Positions 1-8,217 of a DNA stretch of 64,000 nucleotides are shown piece by piece. Position 1 is the first letter of the stretch. Each line of letters begins with the position of its first letter. Below the pieces are notes generated by a model. It worked only from the letters and a program-made list of their open reading frames with translations, ran no database searches and was not told where the DNA came from. Source of the DNA: Actinoplanes italicus (GTDB lineage: Bacteria; Actinomycetota; Actinomycetes; Mycobacteriales; Micromonosporaceae); the NCBI RefSeq assembly GCF_003001815.1, contig NZ_PVMZ01000003.1, forward strand, positions 496,001 to 560,000, in the 5' to 3' direction. The position numbers and the translations under genes were made by a program.

Positions 1-19
1 TCTCAGTCGGTGACCCTCG

Positions 20-1090
20 TCAGACGGAGCGCCTGGTCGCCGCGGCGGCCAGCGCGAACAGCACCGCGCGTGCCTCGTCGTCGATCGGCGCCTGCTCCAG
101 CGCGGACAGTGCCTCGCCGTTCAGCGCGTCGATCCGGCTCTCCGTCGCGGCCAGCGCGCCGCAGTCCCGGATGATCGCCCGCAGCCGCTCCACCCCGGCG
201 TCGTCGAGCAGCGGGTCGCCCAGCGAGCCGTCCAGCTCGCCGCGGCCCGCCTCGTCCAGCGCGGCGAGCGCGGACGCCACCAGATAGGTCCGCTTGCCCT
301 CGCGCAGATCGTCCCCGGCCGGTTTGCCGGTCTGCGCCGGATCCCCGAACACGCCGAGCACGTCGTCACGCATCTGGAACGCCTCGCCGAGCGGCAGGCC
401 GAACGCCGCGTACGACGCGAAGATCTCCGGACCGCCCCCGGCCAGCGCCGCGCCCAGCAGCAGCGGACGTTCCACCGTGTACTTCGCCGACTTGAACCGG
501 GCCACCTTCCCGGCCCGTTCCAGCGAGGTGTTCCCGGTCGCCTGCGTGTGCACGTCCAGGTACTGCCCGACGGTCACCTCGGTGCGCATCCGGTCGAAGA
601 CCGGCCGGGCCCGGGCCAGCTCGGCCAGCCCCATCCCGGAGGTGTGCAGCAGCTCGTCGGACCAGACCATCGCCAGGTCGCCGAGGAGCACCGCCGCCGA
701 GCCACCGAACCCGGTCGCCGTGCCGCGCCAGCCCTCGGCCCGGTGCAGCAGCTCGAACCGCCGGTGCACCGACGGCTCCCCGCGCCGGGTGTCCGACCGG
801 TCCATCAGGTCGTCGTGGATCAGGGCGCTCGCCTGCACCAGCTCCAGTGCCGAGACCGCGGTGACCACCTCGTCCGAGTCGGTGCCGCCGGCGCCCCGGA
901 ATCCCCAGTAGGCGAACGCCGGCCGCAGCCGCTTGCCACCGCCGAGCACGAACGCCGACACCGCGTCCGCCACCTCGGCCAGCGCCGGGTCGATCTCCAG
1001 CAGGTGGGCCCGCTGGCCGGCCAGGAACGCGGAGAGGGCCTTGTCGACGCGTGGCCGCAGACCGGCCGACTCGAGCGGAGAAGTCGTCAC
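20..1090 (-). CDS. Polyprenyl diphosphate synthase, probably geranylgeranyl diphosphate synthase
   Basis: Class I isoprenyl diphosphate synthase of 356 residues that condenses isopentenyl diphosphate with allylic diphosphates in the cytoplasm. The GGGKRLRP substrate loop is at residues 50-57, the first aspartate-rich motif DDLMD at 93-97 and the second, DDVLG, at 242-246, followed by a GKPAGDDLREGK loop. Small residues precede the first motif, which in this family allows a C20 or longer chain; the exact length cannot be read from sequence. The GTG start is chosen because TAGCGT lies 8 nt upstream and no spaced Shine-Dalgarno exists. It diverges from metF. It may supply the carotenoid genes at 15937-20561, or quinone synthesis. 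Confidence 0.9.
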   Translation of the reverse strand: MTTSPLESAGLRPRVDKALSAFLAGQRAHLLEIDPALAEVADAVSAFVLGGGKRLRPAFAYWGFRGAGGTDSDEVVTAVSALELVQASALIHDDLMDRSDTRRGEPSVHRRFELLHRAEGWRGTATGFGGSAAVLLGDLAMVWSDELLHTSGMGLAELARARPVFDRMRTEVTVGQYLDVHTQATGNTSLERAGKVARFKSAKYTVERPLLLGAALAGGGPEIFASYAAFGLPLGEAFQMRDDVLGVFGDPAQTGKPAGDDLREGKRTYLVASALAALDEAGRGELDGSLGDPLLDDAGVERLRAIIRDCGALAATESRIDALNGEALSALEQAPIDDEARAVLFALAAAATRRSV

Positions 1091-1158
1091 CCTTCGAGAC
1101 GCTATCTCGTGCCGTGCTCACTCGTTCGACCAGATCACCCGCATCCACTCCTGGTCGG

Positions 1159-1170
1159 TAGGGTGGCGGG
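1159..1170 (+). promoter_or_regulatory. Leaderless -10 element of metF
   Basis: TAGGGT at 1159-1164 matches the actinobacterial -10 consensus TANNNT and lies exactly 6 nt before the GTG of metF. No Shine-Dalgarno precedes that GTG, so transcription probably starts on the start codon. No clear -35 is seen. Confidence 0.55.
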
Positions 1171-2094
1171 GTGTCTCTCGGTCTTCCCTCCCGGCTCCCC
1201 GGCACGCCGTCCGTCGGCGACCTGATCCGTGACCCGGCGCCGTCGTTCTCGTTCGAGTTCTTCCCACCGAAGACCCCGGCCGGCGAACAGGCGCTCTGGC
1301 AGGCGATCCGCGAGCTCGAGTCCCTGCGGCCGAGCTTCGTCTCGATCACCTACGGGGCCGGCGGCACCACCCGCGACACCACCGTCGCGGTGACCGAACG
1401 CGTCGCCACCGAGACCACCCTGCTGCCGATGGCGCACCTCACCGCGGTCGACCACTCGGTCGCCGAGCTGCGCAACGTCATCGGCCGTCTGGCCGGCGCC
1501 GGCATCAGCAACATCCTGGCCGTCCGCGGCGACCCGCCCGGCGACCCGACCGGTGAATGGGTGCGGCACCCGGAGGGCGTCCTCTACGCCGAGGAGCTGG
1601 TCCGGCTGATCCGCGAGTCCGGCGACTTCAGCGTCGGGGTGGCCGCGTTCCCCTACAAGCACCCGCGCTCGGCCGACGTGGAGAGCGACACCCGCGACTT
1701 CGTCCGCAAGTGCCGCGCCGGCGCCGACTTCGCCATCACTCAGATGTTCTTCGACGCCGACGACTACCTGCGTCTGCGCGACCGGGTCGCCGCGGCCGGC
1801 TGCGACACCCCGATCCTGCCCGGCGTCATGCCGGTGACCAGGATGGCCACCATCGAACGGGCCACACAGCTCTCCGGCGCCCCGTTCCCGCCGGCCCTGC
1901 TGACCCGTTTCGAGAGCGTCGCCGGCGACGAGGCCGCGGTCCGTGCCCTGGGCATCGAGACGTGCGCCGAGATGTGCGCCCGGCTGCTCGCCGAGGGCGT
2001 GCCCGGCATCCACTTCATCACTCTCAACCGCTCCACGGCGACCCGCGAGGTGTGGCAGCACCTGGCCCCCGCCGAGATCGCCGCTCCTGCCTGA
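1171..2094 (+). CDS. metF: 5,10-methylenetetrahydrofolate reductase
   Basis: FAD-dependent reductase of 307 residues that makes 5-methyltetrahydrofolate for methionine synthesis. It has the MTHFR barrel signatures: SFEFFPPKT at residues 27-35 (catalytic Glu region), [13 protein letters not shown] at 58-70, an [11 protein letters not shown] loop near 113-123 and ITQMFFDAD near 190. Length is normal for bacterial MetF without the eukaryotic regulatory domain. GTG start, apparently leaderless. It diverges from the prenyl synthase upstream, and the next gene starts 2 nt after its stop on the same strand, so the two are probably co-transcribed although functionally unrelated. Confidence 0.96.
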   Translation: MSLGLPSRLPGTPSVGDLIRDPAPSFSFEFFPPKTPAGEQALWQAIRELESLRPSFVSITYGAGGTTRDTTVAVTERVATETTLLPMAHLTAVDHSVAELRNVIGRLAGAGISNILAVRGDPPGDPTGEWVRHPEGVLYAEELVRLIRESGDFSVGVAAFPYKHPRSADVESDTRDFVRKCRAGADFAITQMFFDADDYLRLRDRVAAAGCDTPILPGVMPVTRMATIERATQLSGAPFPPALLTRFESVAGDEAAVRALGIETCAEMCARLLAEGVPGIHFITLNRSTATREVWQHLAPAEIAAPA

Positions 2095-2096
2095 CC

Positions 2097-2927
2097 ATGG
2101 CCCGGCCCGGCTCGTCCTCCGCAGACCCGTCTCCCGCCGGCTCCTCCCTTGGTGGCGCGTCCTCGTCCGGGGCGTCGCCGGCCGCCGGTTCGTCGTCGGC
2201 GGTTCCTGCTCGTCCGGTGGGCGCTGCCCGGGACACGACTGCCCGGCCGGGTGCGCTTCTCGGGTGGGACGAGTACGTCGCTGTCTGGTCGGGGCTCCAT
2301 GGTGGCTTCGATCCGCGGACCGCCTCGGCCGTCGTCCGTGGGTGGGTGCGCGGGGCGTACCGCATAGGACTCGTTCTCGGCCGTAAGCGGATCGCACCAC
2401 TGACGGTGACCGTCGCGGGGTTGATGCTGTGTCTCGCCGTGCCGGTGGTGATCGGGTTCGGCGGACCGGCCGGGATGGTGGCGGGTGCCCTGCTGGTGCT
2501 GCTGGCCGCGATGGCGGACGGGCTCGACGGTGCGGTCGCGGTGATCACCGGACGAGTCACCAAGGCCGGATATGTATACGATTCGGTCGCGGATCGCCTC
2601 GGCGAAGCGGCCTGGCTCACCGCGTTCTGGCTGGCCGGAGTGCCCGCCTGGCTGGCCGTCGCGACCGGCGCGGCGAGCTGGCTGCACGAGTATCTGCGGG
2701 CCCGCGCCACCGGAGCCGGGATGACCGAGATCGGCGCCGTCACCGTCGGAGAACGCCCGGCCCGCGTCTCGGTCGCCGTCACCGCCCTGATCCTGGCGCC
2801 GATCGCCGCGCTCCTCGTACCGGCCTGGGTCGCCGGCGTGCTCACCGCGGCAGCCGCCGTCTGGCTTCTGCTGCAGGTCATCGGCCTGGCTCAGCTCACC
2901 GTGGCGGTCCACGCCGCCCTCCGCTGA
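2097..2927 (+). CDS. CDP-alcohol phosphatidyltransferase family membrane protein with altered motif
   Basis: Predicted integral membrane enzyme of 276 residues. A Ser/Ala/Pro-rich N-terminal tail of about 50 residues precedes several hydrophobic segments. The family metal-binding signature D-x2-DG-x2-AR-x8-G-x3-D-x3-D is present at residues 141-166 with every acidic and glycine position kept (D141, D144, G145, G158, D162, D166), but the Arg of AR is Val149. The family transfers a phospho-alcohol group from CDP-alcohol to an acceptor such as glycerol phosphate or inositol phosphate; the acceptor cannot be told here. The ATG at 2097 is chosen because it falls 2 nt after the metF stop; reading further upstream would run inside metF. 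Confidence 0.85.
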   Translation: MARPGSSSADPSPAGSSLGGASSSGASPAAGSSSAVPARPVGAARDTTARPGALLGWDEYVAVWSGLHGGFDPRTASAVVRGWVRGAYRIGLVLGRKRIAPLTVTVAGLMLCLAVPVVIGFGGPAGMVAGALLVLLAAMADGLDGAVAVITGRVTKAGYVYDSVADRLGEAAWLTAFWLAGVPAWLAVATGAASWLHEYLRARATGAGMTEIGAVTVGERPARVSVAVTALILAPIAALLVPAWVAGVLTAAAAVWLLLQVIGLAQLTVAVHAALR

Positions 2928-3147
2928 CCCGCTTTCCGATCGCCCGGTCTCCTCGGTCCGCTCCAGCTCGCCGCGGCTTCCGCCTCGGGATTCTCCGGGA
3001 CGCTCGGTTTCCCGTACCGCCGTGATGTTTATTCGGTTGTCGGTGATCGATGTCGCGCCTATTTTTTCTTCAGCGGATCCGGTCGGGGTGGAACGCCCCT
3101 GAGCTGTGATTTCGTGATTGTGCAAACGATTTTCCGGGGGTGACGAA

Positions 3148-3585
3148 ATGAGTGCGGTTCTGGTTCTCAACGCCGACTGCGGGCCGCTGCACCGGGTCAG
3201 CCTCCGGCACGCGATCCGGATGCTGTTCCGTCAGGTCGCCGTGGTTCACGAGGCCCAGCCGGACACGCGGATCGGCGTCTATCCGGTGCCGACCGTGGTG
3301 CGGCTGGTCTCCTACGTGGTGACGCGGTGGCGGCGCGGCCGGGGTCCGGGCTGGTCGCGGGCCGGTGTGCTGGTGCGTGACGGGCGGAAGTGCGCCTACT
3401 GCGGCGCCGCCGCCTCGACCATCGACCACGTGCTGCCGCGTTCCCGCGGCGGCCGGAACGAGTGGCTGAACACCGTGGCGGCCTGCGAACGCTGCAACAA
3501 CCGCAAGGGCGACCGAACCCCCTCGGAAGCGCGAATGCCCCTGCGGATGACGCCGTTCGCCCCGGTCTGGTCGGTGTTTCTCTGA
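3148..3585 (+). CDS. HNH endonuclease family protein
   Basis: Protein of 145 residues with a C-terminal zinc-bound HNH fold. CAYC at residues 82-85 and CERC at 113-116 are the metal-binding pairs; IDH at 92-94, Asn108 and Asn117 supply the HNH core. The N-terminal 70 residues (LVLNADCGPLHRVS onward) are typical of the small actinobacterial HNH proteins that follow this pattern. The ATG at 3148 is preferred over an upstream TTG at 3118 because GGGGGTGA lies just upstream at proper spacing. It stands alone, between two stretches without genes. DNA cleavage is expected from the family; the target is unknown. Confidence 0.9.
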   Translation: MSAVLVLNADCGPLHRVSLRHAIRMLFRQVAVVHEAQPDTRIGVYPVPTVVRLVSYVVTRWRRGRGPGWSRAGVLVRDGRKCAYCGAAASTIDHVLPRSRGGRNEWLNTVAACERCNNRKGDRTPSEARMPLRMTPFAPVWSVFL

Positions 3586-4671
3586 TCCGGTCCCGCCATT
3601 TTCGGTAGCTTGACCGGCTCCGGCAGGCGGATCACTCGCGTCGTGCCGATCGCCGCACGATCATTTCAGCGGCCGGTTTCCGGCCCGCCCTCCGGGGCGT
3701 TCTCCATCGACTTTCCTCCTTCGGCGGCCGGCGGGTTTACACGGGGACCCGTCGGCCGCCCCTTTCGTCGCGGACCCTGCCCACCGGGCTGTCATCACGG
3801 GCGGCCCTGTAACCACGGGCGGCCCTGTCATCGCGGGCGGCCCTGTCACCACGGGCGGCCCTGTCACCGCGGGCCATGCCCGAGGGCCGCCCTTTCGCCG
3901 CGGACGTAATCACGGGCTGCCCTTTCGTTGCGGGCGTGCGAGAGGGCCGTATCACCGGAGTGCGGGCCCGGCGGCGTCTGGCGCACACGGATCGCGGACT
4001 CGGCCACGTCACGCGCACACGCACGCCAGTCGTGCGACCCCGGTGTCGTCCCGGCAACATCCAGCGAACACAGACCGCCAGCGTGCGATCCAGCCTCGCT
4101 GGCAACCCCATGCCGCGCAGTTAACGGGATTCGGGCGGATCGTAAGTCCCTCTCCAATAGACTATTTCGCTATTAGTAGTTCAAATGTTATCCATTACTG
4201 CTTGAGCTGACGGCACGACACCTCATGGGCAGGCCACGACATCCGGGCCGTCGGCACGAATCCCACTGCCGTCCCCGGCGCCCCGCCCCGCTGGCCCCAG
4301 ATGTAGTGAGTTCGCGACGCAGCCTGGCCGCAGACTCAGAAGGCTGACAGCCCTGACACAAAGCGGACGAAATAAAGGAAAATAGATGGAGTGCGCTCCG
4401 TATGCCTCCTGCTGTAGTGCGGCGGGAAGCCCTCAACTGCGCTGTGCTGGAACGTAGCCGGAGTGATCCGGCTGTCGTGGACCGTTGTTTCGGCGGGGCT
4501 GAGGCGGCGGTGGGGCGCAGCCGGAAAGGTCCGGCCGTCGTGGACTGCTGTTTCAGCGGAGCTGAGGCGGTGGTGAGTGACAGCTGCGCAAGGTCGACGG
4601 TGCTGGTTCGGCGGTGTGCCTGAGCGGACCGGTGACTGGTCGCACGAGGGGGTGGGGTGCGGCGGACGCGA
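3586..4671. other. Non-coding stretch with short repeats and an AT-rich island
   Basis: No convincing gene in this 1.1 kb. At about 3775-3920 an 18-nt motif (CGGCCCTGTCACCGCGGG and variants) repeats around seven times. At about 4137-4200 the base composition drops sharply to AT-rich, with AATAG and CTATT flanking a short centre. At about 4470-4570 a GGCTGAGGCGGCGGTGG-like motif recurs with GGCCGTCGTGGAC. Reading frames here change composition along their length and match nothing recognisable. Confidence 0.5.
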
Positions 4672-5388
4672 TCATGGGGCGGCGGGGGCTGGGGTTCGGG
4701 TGGCGGCGGGGTCGGCGGCCGGGCGGGTGATGGGGCGGCGGTTGCGGTCGCGTTCCAGCCACCATTCGGCGGCCAGCAAGGGGATGGTCCAGCCGAGCCA
4801 GGCGGTTGCGGCGGAGGCCACCCAGGCGAGCAGCCCTTCGTCGCCGTGGAAGGTGGTCTCGAGCTGCGGCTGCAGTCCGATGACGAAGATCGCGCCCCAG
4901 ATGCGGTTGGTGATGATCGAGGCGGTGAGGGCGAAGCTGCGGATCATCCAGCGGCGGTGTTCGCCGAACCGGCGGTTCCGGGCGGCGCGCCAGCCCTTCC
5001 ACGTGACGTAGAGCCAGACGACGGCGAGGAGCACGCTGCTGGCCCTGGTCGCGGGGCCGAACGGGGACAGCGATCCGATGGTCAGGGCAGCGATCCCGGC
5101 CGGCAGGACGCCGCCGAACACGTAGACACGGCCGGTCCGGCGATGCGCCACCGGGTGTCTGCGCCGGAACCACGGCCAGATCTGCAGGACGGCGGTGAGC
5201 AGGGCCACGCTCCCGAAGAGGACGTGTGGCACGAGCAGCCAGAAGTGGGCGACTCCGAGCTCCGGTGACTGCGGCACGCGGGATTGTGCGGGGTCGAAGC
5301 TCAGGTACGGCGGGATCGAGTACGCCACGAAGATCACTGAGACCGCCGCCAGCGGGATGATCCACGGACGTTGCCACCATCGGGTCAT
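4672..5388 (-). CDS. DUF2306 family membrane protein
   Basis: Integral membrane protein of 238 residues with about six hydrophobic segments. The HxxxG-type centre of DUF2306 is visible: AHFWLLVPHVLFGSVALLTA and HPVAHRRTGRVYVFGG in the first half, and HRRWMIRSFALT with ITNRIWG in the second. Function is unknown; the conserved histidines are reminiscent of haem or quinone ligation, but that is a guess. Start ATG at 5388 has AGGAG 7 nt upstream. It diverges from a TetR gene, and two palindromic operators lie between them, so this protein is very probably the repressed target. Confidence 0.85.
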   Translation of the reverse strand: MTRWWQRPWIIPLAAVSVIFVAYSIPPYLSFDPAQSRVPQSPELGVAHFWLLVPHVLFGSVALLTAVLQIWPWFRRRHPVAHRRTGRVYVFGGVLPAGIAALTIGSLSPFGPATRASSVLLAVVWLYVTWKGWRAARNRRFGEHRRWMIRSFALTASIITNRIWGAIFVIGLQPQLETTFHGDEGLLAWVASAATAWLGWTIPLLAAEWWLERDRNRRPITRPAADPAATRTPAPAAP

Positions 5389-5402
5389 GTCATGCTCCTA
5401 AC

Positions 5403-5438
5403 TGCGTATGAGATACGCATCGAGCGTATGGCATACGC
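5403..5438. promoter_or_regulatory. Twin TetR-type operators between DUF2306 gene and tetR
   Basis: Two inverted repeats of the same sequence. TGCGTAT-GAG-ATACGCA at 5403-5419 has 7-bp arms and GCGTAT-GGC-ATACGC at 5424-5438 has 6-bp arms. Their centres (5411 and 5431) are 20 bp apart, about two helical turns, so two repressor dimers could bind one face of the DNA. Likely bound by the TetR product of 5469-6212. Confidence 0.8.
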
Positions 5439-5456
5439 AGTAAAGGCGAAAGCCCC

Positions 5457-5468
5457 TAGGATGAGACC
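5457..5468 (+). promoter_or_regulatory. Leaderless -10 element of the first tetR gene
   Basis: TAGGAT at 5457-5462 is 6 nt before the GTG at 5469; no Shine-Dalgarno is present. It lies 18 bp downstream of the second operator, so autoregulation is plausible. Confidence 0.5.
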
Positions 5469-6212
5469 GTGCCGAACGACATTCCCCGTACGCTCAAGGT
5501 CCTCTGGGGTCTCGAAGAGCGACGCACTCGCGGACCGCAGCCGGCGCTGAGTCTGGAACGGATCGTCGCCGCCGCGATCGAGATCGCGGACCGGGACGGC
5601 CTGCTCGCACTCTCCATGGCCCGGCTCGCCGAGCGGCTCGGCAGTGCGCCCATGTCGCTCTACCGGCACGTGGCAGACAAGGACGAGTTACTGGTCTTCA
5701 TGCAGGACGCTGCTCCCGGAGAGCCGCCGGAGCTACCCGCCGGCTGGCGTGCCGGCCTGCACACCTGGGCGCGGGCGCTACAGGCGGTCTACTACCGCCA
5801 TCCGTGGATCCTGCAGGCCTCGGCCGGCCGCCCGCCGCTGGAGCCGGGCCAGCTCGCCTGGCTCGACCGTGGACTGTCCGCTTTCGACGGCACTCCGCTC
5901 AACAGCCGGGAGCGGTTCCAGGCGGTGATGGCCACGCTGTACTACGTGCGTGGCGAGGCGCAGATCTTCGCGGTCCTGCTGTCCGGCGGTTCCGGTGTGC
6001 CCGGTGACGCCACGCGCTCCGCCGGATCCGAAGGCTCGGCCGACGGGTTCGGTGAGATCATCAGCGCCCTGGTCACTGCGGACCGCTTTCCGGCACTCGC
6101 GACGGTGATCGCCGACGGGCTGTTCAAGGTGGAGACGGAGGACGGCGCCTTCGATGCCGGGCTCGCCAGGCTGCTGGACGGCATTGAGCTGCTAGTGTCA
6201 ACGCGAAGTTGA
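5469..6212 (+). CDS. TetR/AcrR family transcriptional regulator
   Basis: Cytoplasmic repressor of 247 residues. The N-terminal helix-turn-helix is recognisable in residues about 22-70 (LSLERIVAAAIEIADRDG, then ARLAERLGSAPMSLYRHV and ADKDELL), followed by a TetR_C-type ligand domain rich in Trp and Tyr. GTG start, apparently leaderless. It diverges from the DUF2306 membrane protein across two palindromes it probably binds. The ligand is unknown. Its last codons overlap an inverted repeat (6197-6213) that may serve the next gene. Confidence 0.9.
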   Translation: MPNDIPRTLKVLWGLEERRTRGPQPALSLERIVAAAIEIADRDGLLALSMARLAERLGSAPMSLYRHVADKDELLVFMQDAAPGEPPELPAGWRAGLHTWARALQAVYYRHPWILQASAGRPPLEPGQLAWLDRGLSAFDGTPLNSRERFQAVMATLYYVRGEAQIFAVLLSGGSGVPGDATRSAGSEGSADGFGEIISALVTADRFPALATVIADGLFKVETEDGAFDAGLARLLDGIELLVSTRS

Positions 6213-6213
6213 C
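6197..6213. promoter_or_regulatory. Inverted repeat overlapping the tetR stop, possible operator of the HTH gene
   Basis: GTCAAC-GCGAA-GTTGAC has perfect 6-bp arms and includes the TGA stop of the upstream tetR. It lies 22 bp before the GTG of the HTH protein at 6235, where an operator or -35 region would be expected (TTGACA is contained at 6209-6214). Confidence 0.45.
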
Positions 6214-6234
6214 ATTTCGGGAGCGAGTGGAAAC

Positions 6235-6726
6235 GTGGCCGAGCTGCACGATCTGCGTGGCATCCGGGTCCGGCGAGCCGAACTCGACGCCGAGGAACTG
6301 GAGCTGATCGATCGGGCCCGCCGCTCCGGCGCGACCTGGCCGGAGATCGCGGCGGCTCTCGGTCTCGGCAGTCGGCAGGCGGCGGAACAGCGGCGCCTCC
6401 GCCTGGCCCGGGCGGCGGAGCGCGACTCGCTGCCGCGTCGGGCAGAGCTCGATCAGGCGTACGGCCGAAGCGCCTCTGATTTGCGCAAATGTGCCGTTGA
6501 ACTGCACCGCAGGATCGGTGCGGACCGACGTTGGGACAGCCGTTTCCAGCGCGCCGCTCTGGTGCGGGAGACGCTCGCAGCCGCCCCCGACGCCCCGGCC
6601 GGCGCCCTCCACGATCTGGTCACCGCGGTCCTGACCGACCTGGCCGCCCCCGAGGTGCCGGCTCTCCCCGGCCCGCAGCGCGCGGCCGTGGACCGGCTGC
6701 GGAAGGCTGCGGAGACTCAGAAATGA
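6235..6726 (+). CDS. Helix-turn-helix protein resembling HSP18-type regulators
   Basis: Small, highly charged protein of 163 residues. Residues about 18-62 form a likely helix-turn-helix (ELELIDRARRSGATWPEIAAAL then GLGSRQAAEQRRLRL), the arrangement seen in actinobacterial HTH proteins often found beside hsp20 genes. The remainder is Ala/Arg-rich helix without a known domain. No heat-shock gene lies nearby. GTG start 22 nt after the tetR stop; an inverted repeat sits between. A DNA-binding role is supported by sequence; a heat-shock role is only by resemblance. Confidence 0.7.
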   Translation: MAELHDLRGIRVRRAELDAEELELIDRARRSGATWPEIAAALGLGSRQAAEQRRLRLARAAERDSLPRRAELDQAYGRSASDLRKCAVELHRRIGADRRWDSRFQRAALVRETLAAAPDAPAGALHDLVTAVLTDLAAPEVPALPGPQRAAVDRLRKAAETQK

Positions 6727-6802
6727 GTCACTACGACTCAACTATTCCCTGCGGGCATCGCCGCCAAGCTGTCAGAGGCGGTAGTACCCGTCGCCGGAGG
6801 AC

Positions 6803-8182
6803 TCAAAGATTCTGCCGCCGGAGGTACGCGAGGACGTCGGCCGGGTCACGGGTGACGCAGCCGATGTAGTTGTCGGGACGGACCAGGACGAGGGTCGGCC
6901 CGGTGGTGTCGTAGATTTCCGCCGCCTCGGTGACATGGTGGGCCGGCACGGGAAGCTCGGGCAGCGGCCCGGTCCAGCCGAATGCCAGCAGCGTGGCGTG
7001 CGCACCCCGCAGCAGGTCGAAGACCCGGCCGTGGGGGAGTGGCGCGTCCGGGGCGCGGTCGCCGGCCCGTACCGCTCCCGGATCTGTCCGATGCTCGGCT
7101 GCCAGCGTCGTGCCCCGGTAGTGGAGGGAGAGCTGCCGGAGCGCGGGATCGTCCCGGCGCATGGCGTCCTCGTCGCCGTCGACGTGGCGCCGGTGCAGGC
7201 GCGTGCTTATGCCCAGGACGGACGCGGCCACCGGCAGGCGCTCCTCCTCGTAGGTGTCGAGGACCGCGGAGCTGCCGGTCGCGATCTTCCAGCCGAGGTT
7301 GTAGGCATCCTGGATGCCGGTGTTCAGCCCTTGCCCGCCGGCCGGTGAGTGCACGTGGGCGGCATCCCCGGCGAGGAAGACGTTTCCGGTGCGGAAGCGG
7401 GACGCCATCCGGATGTTGGCCCGGAATTCGGACGTCCAGCCCACTTCGGTGACGGTGATCGACGGGTCGGCGGCGGCCACCAGCTCGGCGGGGGAGAGCG
7501 GGGACGGCGGTGCGGTGAGCTGGAACCAGTCGGTGCCCGGAAGCGGGCACAGCCCAAGACGGAACGTTCTTTCCGGGCCGGGCCACACGTGCCAGTGGTC
7601 ACGATCGAGACCGGTCAGGCGCACGTCGGCGATGAACAGCCGCTCCTCCTCGTGGGTCTCGCCCTCGAAGCCGATGCCGAGCAGCTTGCGGACAGTGCTG
7701 CGGCCGCCGTCGGCGCCCACGACGTACCGCGCGTCGACGATCTCGCCGCTGTCGAGCGTGACCCGCACGCCGCCGTCGAGCTGGGTGAGGCCGGTGACCC
7801 CGGTGCCGAGCTCGACCGGGATTCCTTCGGCGAGGAGTTCGGAGGTCCGCCACTGAGGAACCATCAACATGTTCGGGTACGGCACGGACGGCGCCGGATC
7901 GTGCGGCTCGTCGAGGCGGAACTCGTGGGTGCCACCATCCGGCAGATGGGCCAGCAGTGCGGGGTAGTCGCCACCGGCGTCCAGGAACCGTGAGATCAGC
8001 CCGAGGTCGTCGAGGACCTCGAGCGTGCGCGGCTGCAGGCCCTTGCCGCGTGACCCGTCGAACAGCTTCGGCGACCGCTCCACGATCCGGTAGGGCACGC
8101 CGTGCCGGTCGAGCTGGCGGGCGAGGGTCAGGCCGGTCGGACCGGCGCCGACGATTATGGTGAATCTCGATTCAGTGAACAT
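6803..8182 (-). CDS. FAD-dependent aromatic-type monooxygenase
   Basis: Flavoprotein hydroxylase of 459 residues of the PheA/TfdB (p-hydroxybenzoate hydroxylase-like) class. GAGPTG at residues 12-17 is the FAD Rossmann motif, YVVGADGGRSTVRKLLG in the middle is the DG motif that touches FAD and NAD(P)H, and FLAGDAAHVHSPAGGQGLN is the GD motif. A shorter C-terminal thioredoxin-like part follows (LLAFGWTGPLP onward). Substrate unknown. Start ATG at 8182 has TACGGT 6 nt upstream and TTGACG 17 nt further, so the mRNA is probably leaderless. A palindromic operator overlaps the first codons. Divergent from a TetR gene that likely represses it. Confidence 0.9.
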   Translation of the reverse strand: MFTESRFTIIVGAGPTGLTLARQLDRHGVPYRIVERSPKLFDGSRGKGLQPRTLEVLDDLGLISRFLDAGGDYPALLAHLPDGGTHEFRLDEPHDPAPSVPYPNMLMVPQWRTSELLAEGIPVELGTGVTGLTQLDGGVRVTLDSGEIVDARYVVGADGGRSTVRKLLGIGFEGETHEEERLFIADVRLTGLDRDHWHVWPGPERTFRLGLCPLPGTDWFQLTAPPSPLSPAELVAAADPSITVTEVGWTSEFRANIRMASRFRTGNVFLAGDAAHVHSPAGGQGLNTGIQDAYNLGWKIATGSSAVLDTYEEERLPVAASVLGISTRLHRRHVDGDEDAMRRDDPALRQLSLHYRGTTLAAEHRTDPGAVRAGDRAPDAPLPHGRVFDLLRGAHATLLAFGWTGPLPELPVPAHHVTEAAEIYDTTGPTLVLVRPDNYIGCVTRDPADVLAYLRRQNL

Positions 8183-8190
8183 GAATTCAC
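8160..8190. promoter_or_regulatory. Overlapping palindromic operators over the monooxygenase start
   Basis: TGAAT-CTCG-ATTCA at 8161-8174 and GTGAA-CATGAA-TTCAC at 8175-8190 abut each other. They cover the transcription start, the first codons and part of the -10 of the monooxygenase, and the likely -35 of the divergent tetR gene. This fits joint repression by the TetR protein of 8218-8805. Confidence 0.7.
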
Positions 8191-8217
8191 CGTAAGGGCG
8201 CTGGTAACCTCCGTCAA
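8183..8217 (-). promoter_or_regulatory. Promoter of the FAD monooxygenase gene
   Basis: On the minus strand TTGACG (8217-8212), a 17-nt spacer, TACGGT (8194-8189) and 6 nt lead to the ATG at 8182. This is a full vegetative-type promoter that starts transcription at the start codon. Confidence 0.7.
8205..8217 (+). promoter_or_regulatory. Leaderless -10 element of the second tetR gene
   Basis: TAACCT at 8205-8210 is 7 nt before the GTG at 8218; no Shine-Dalgarno is seen. It overlaps the -35 of the opposing monooxygenase promoter. Confidence 0.5.

Noticed and set aside
3610..3909. Frame downstream of the HNH gene
   Set aside because: Its C-terminal half is a translated 18-nt repeat (HHGRPCHRGRPC); no start signal.
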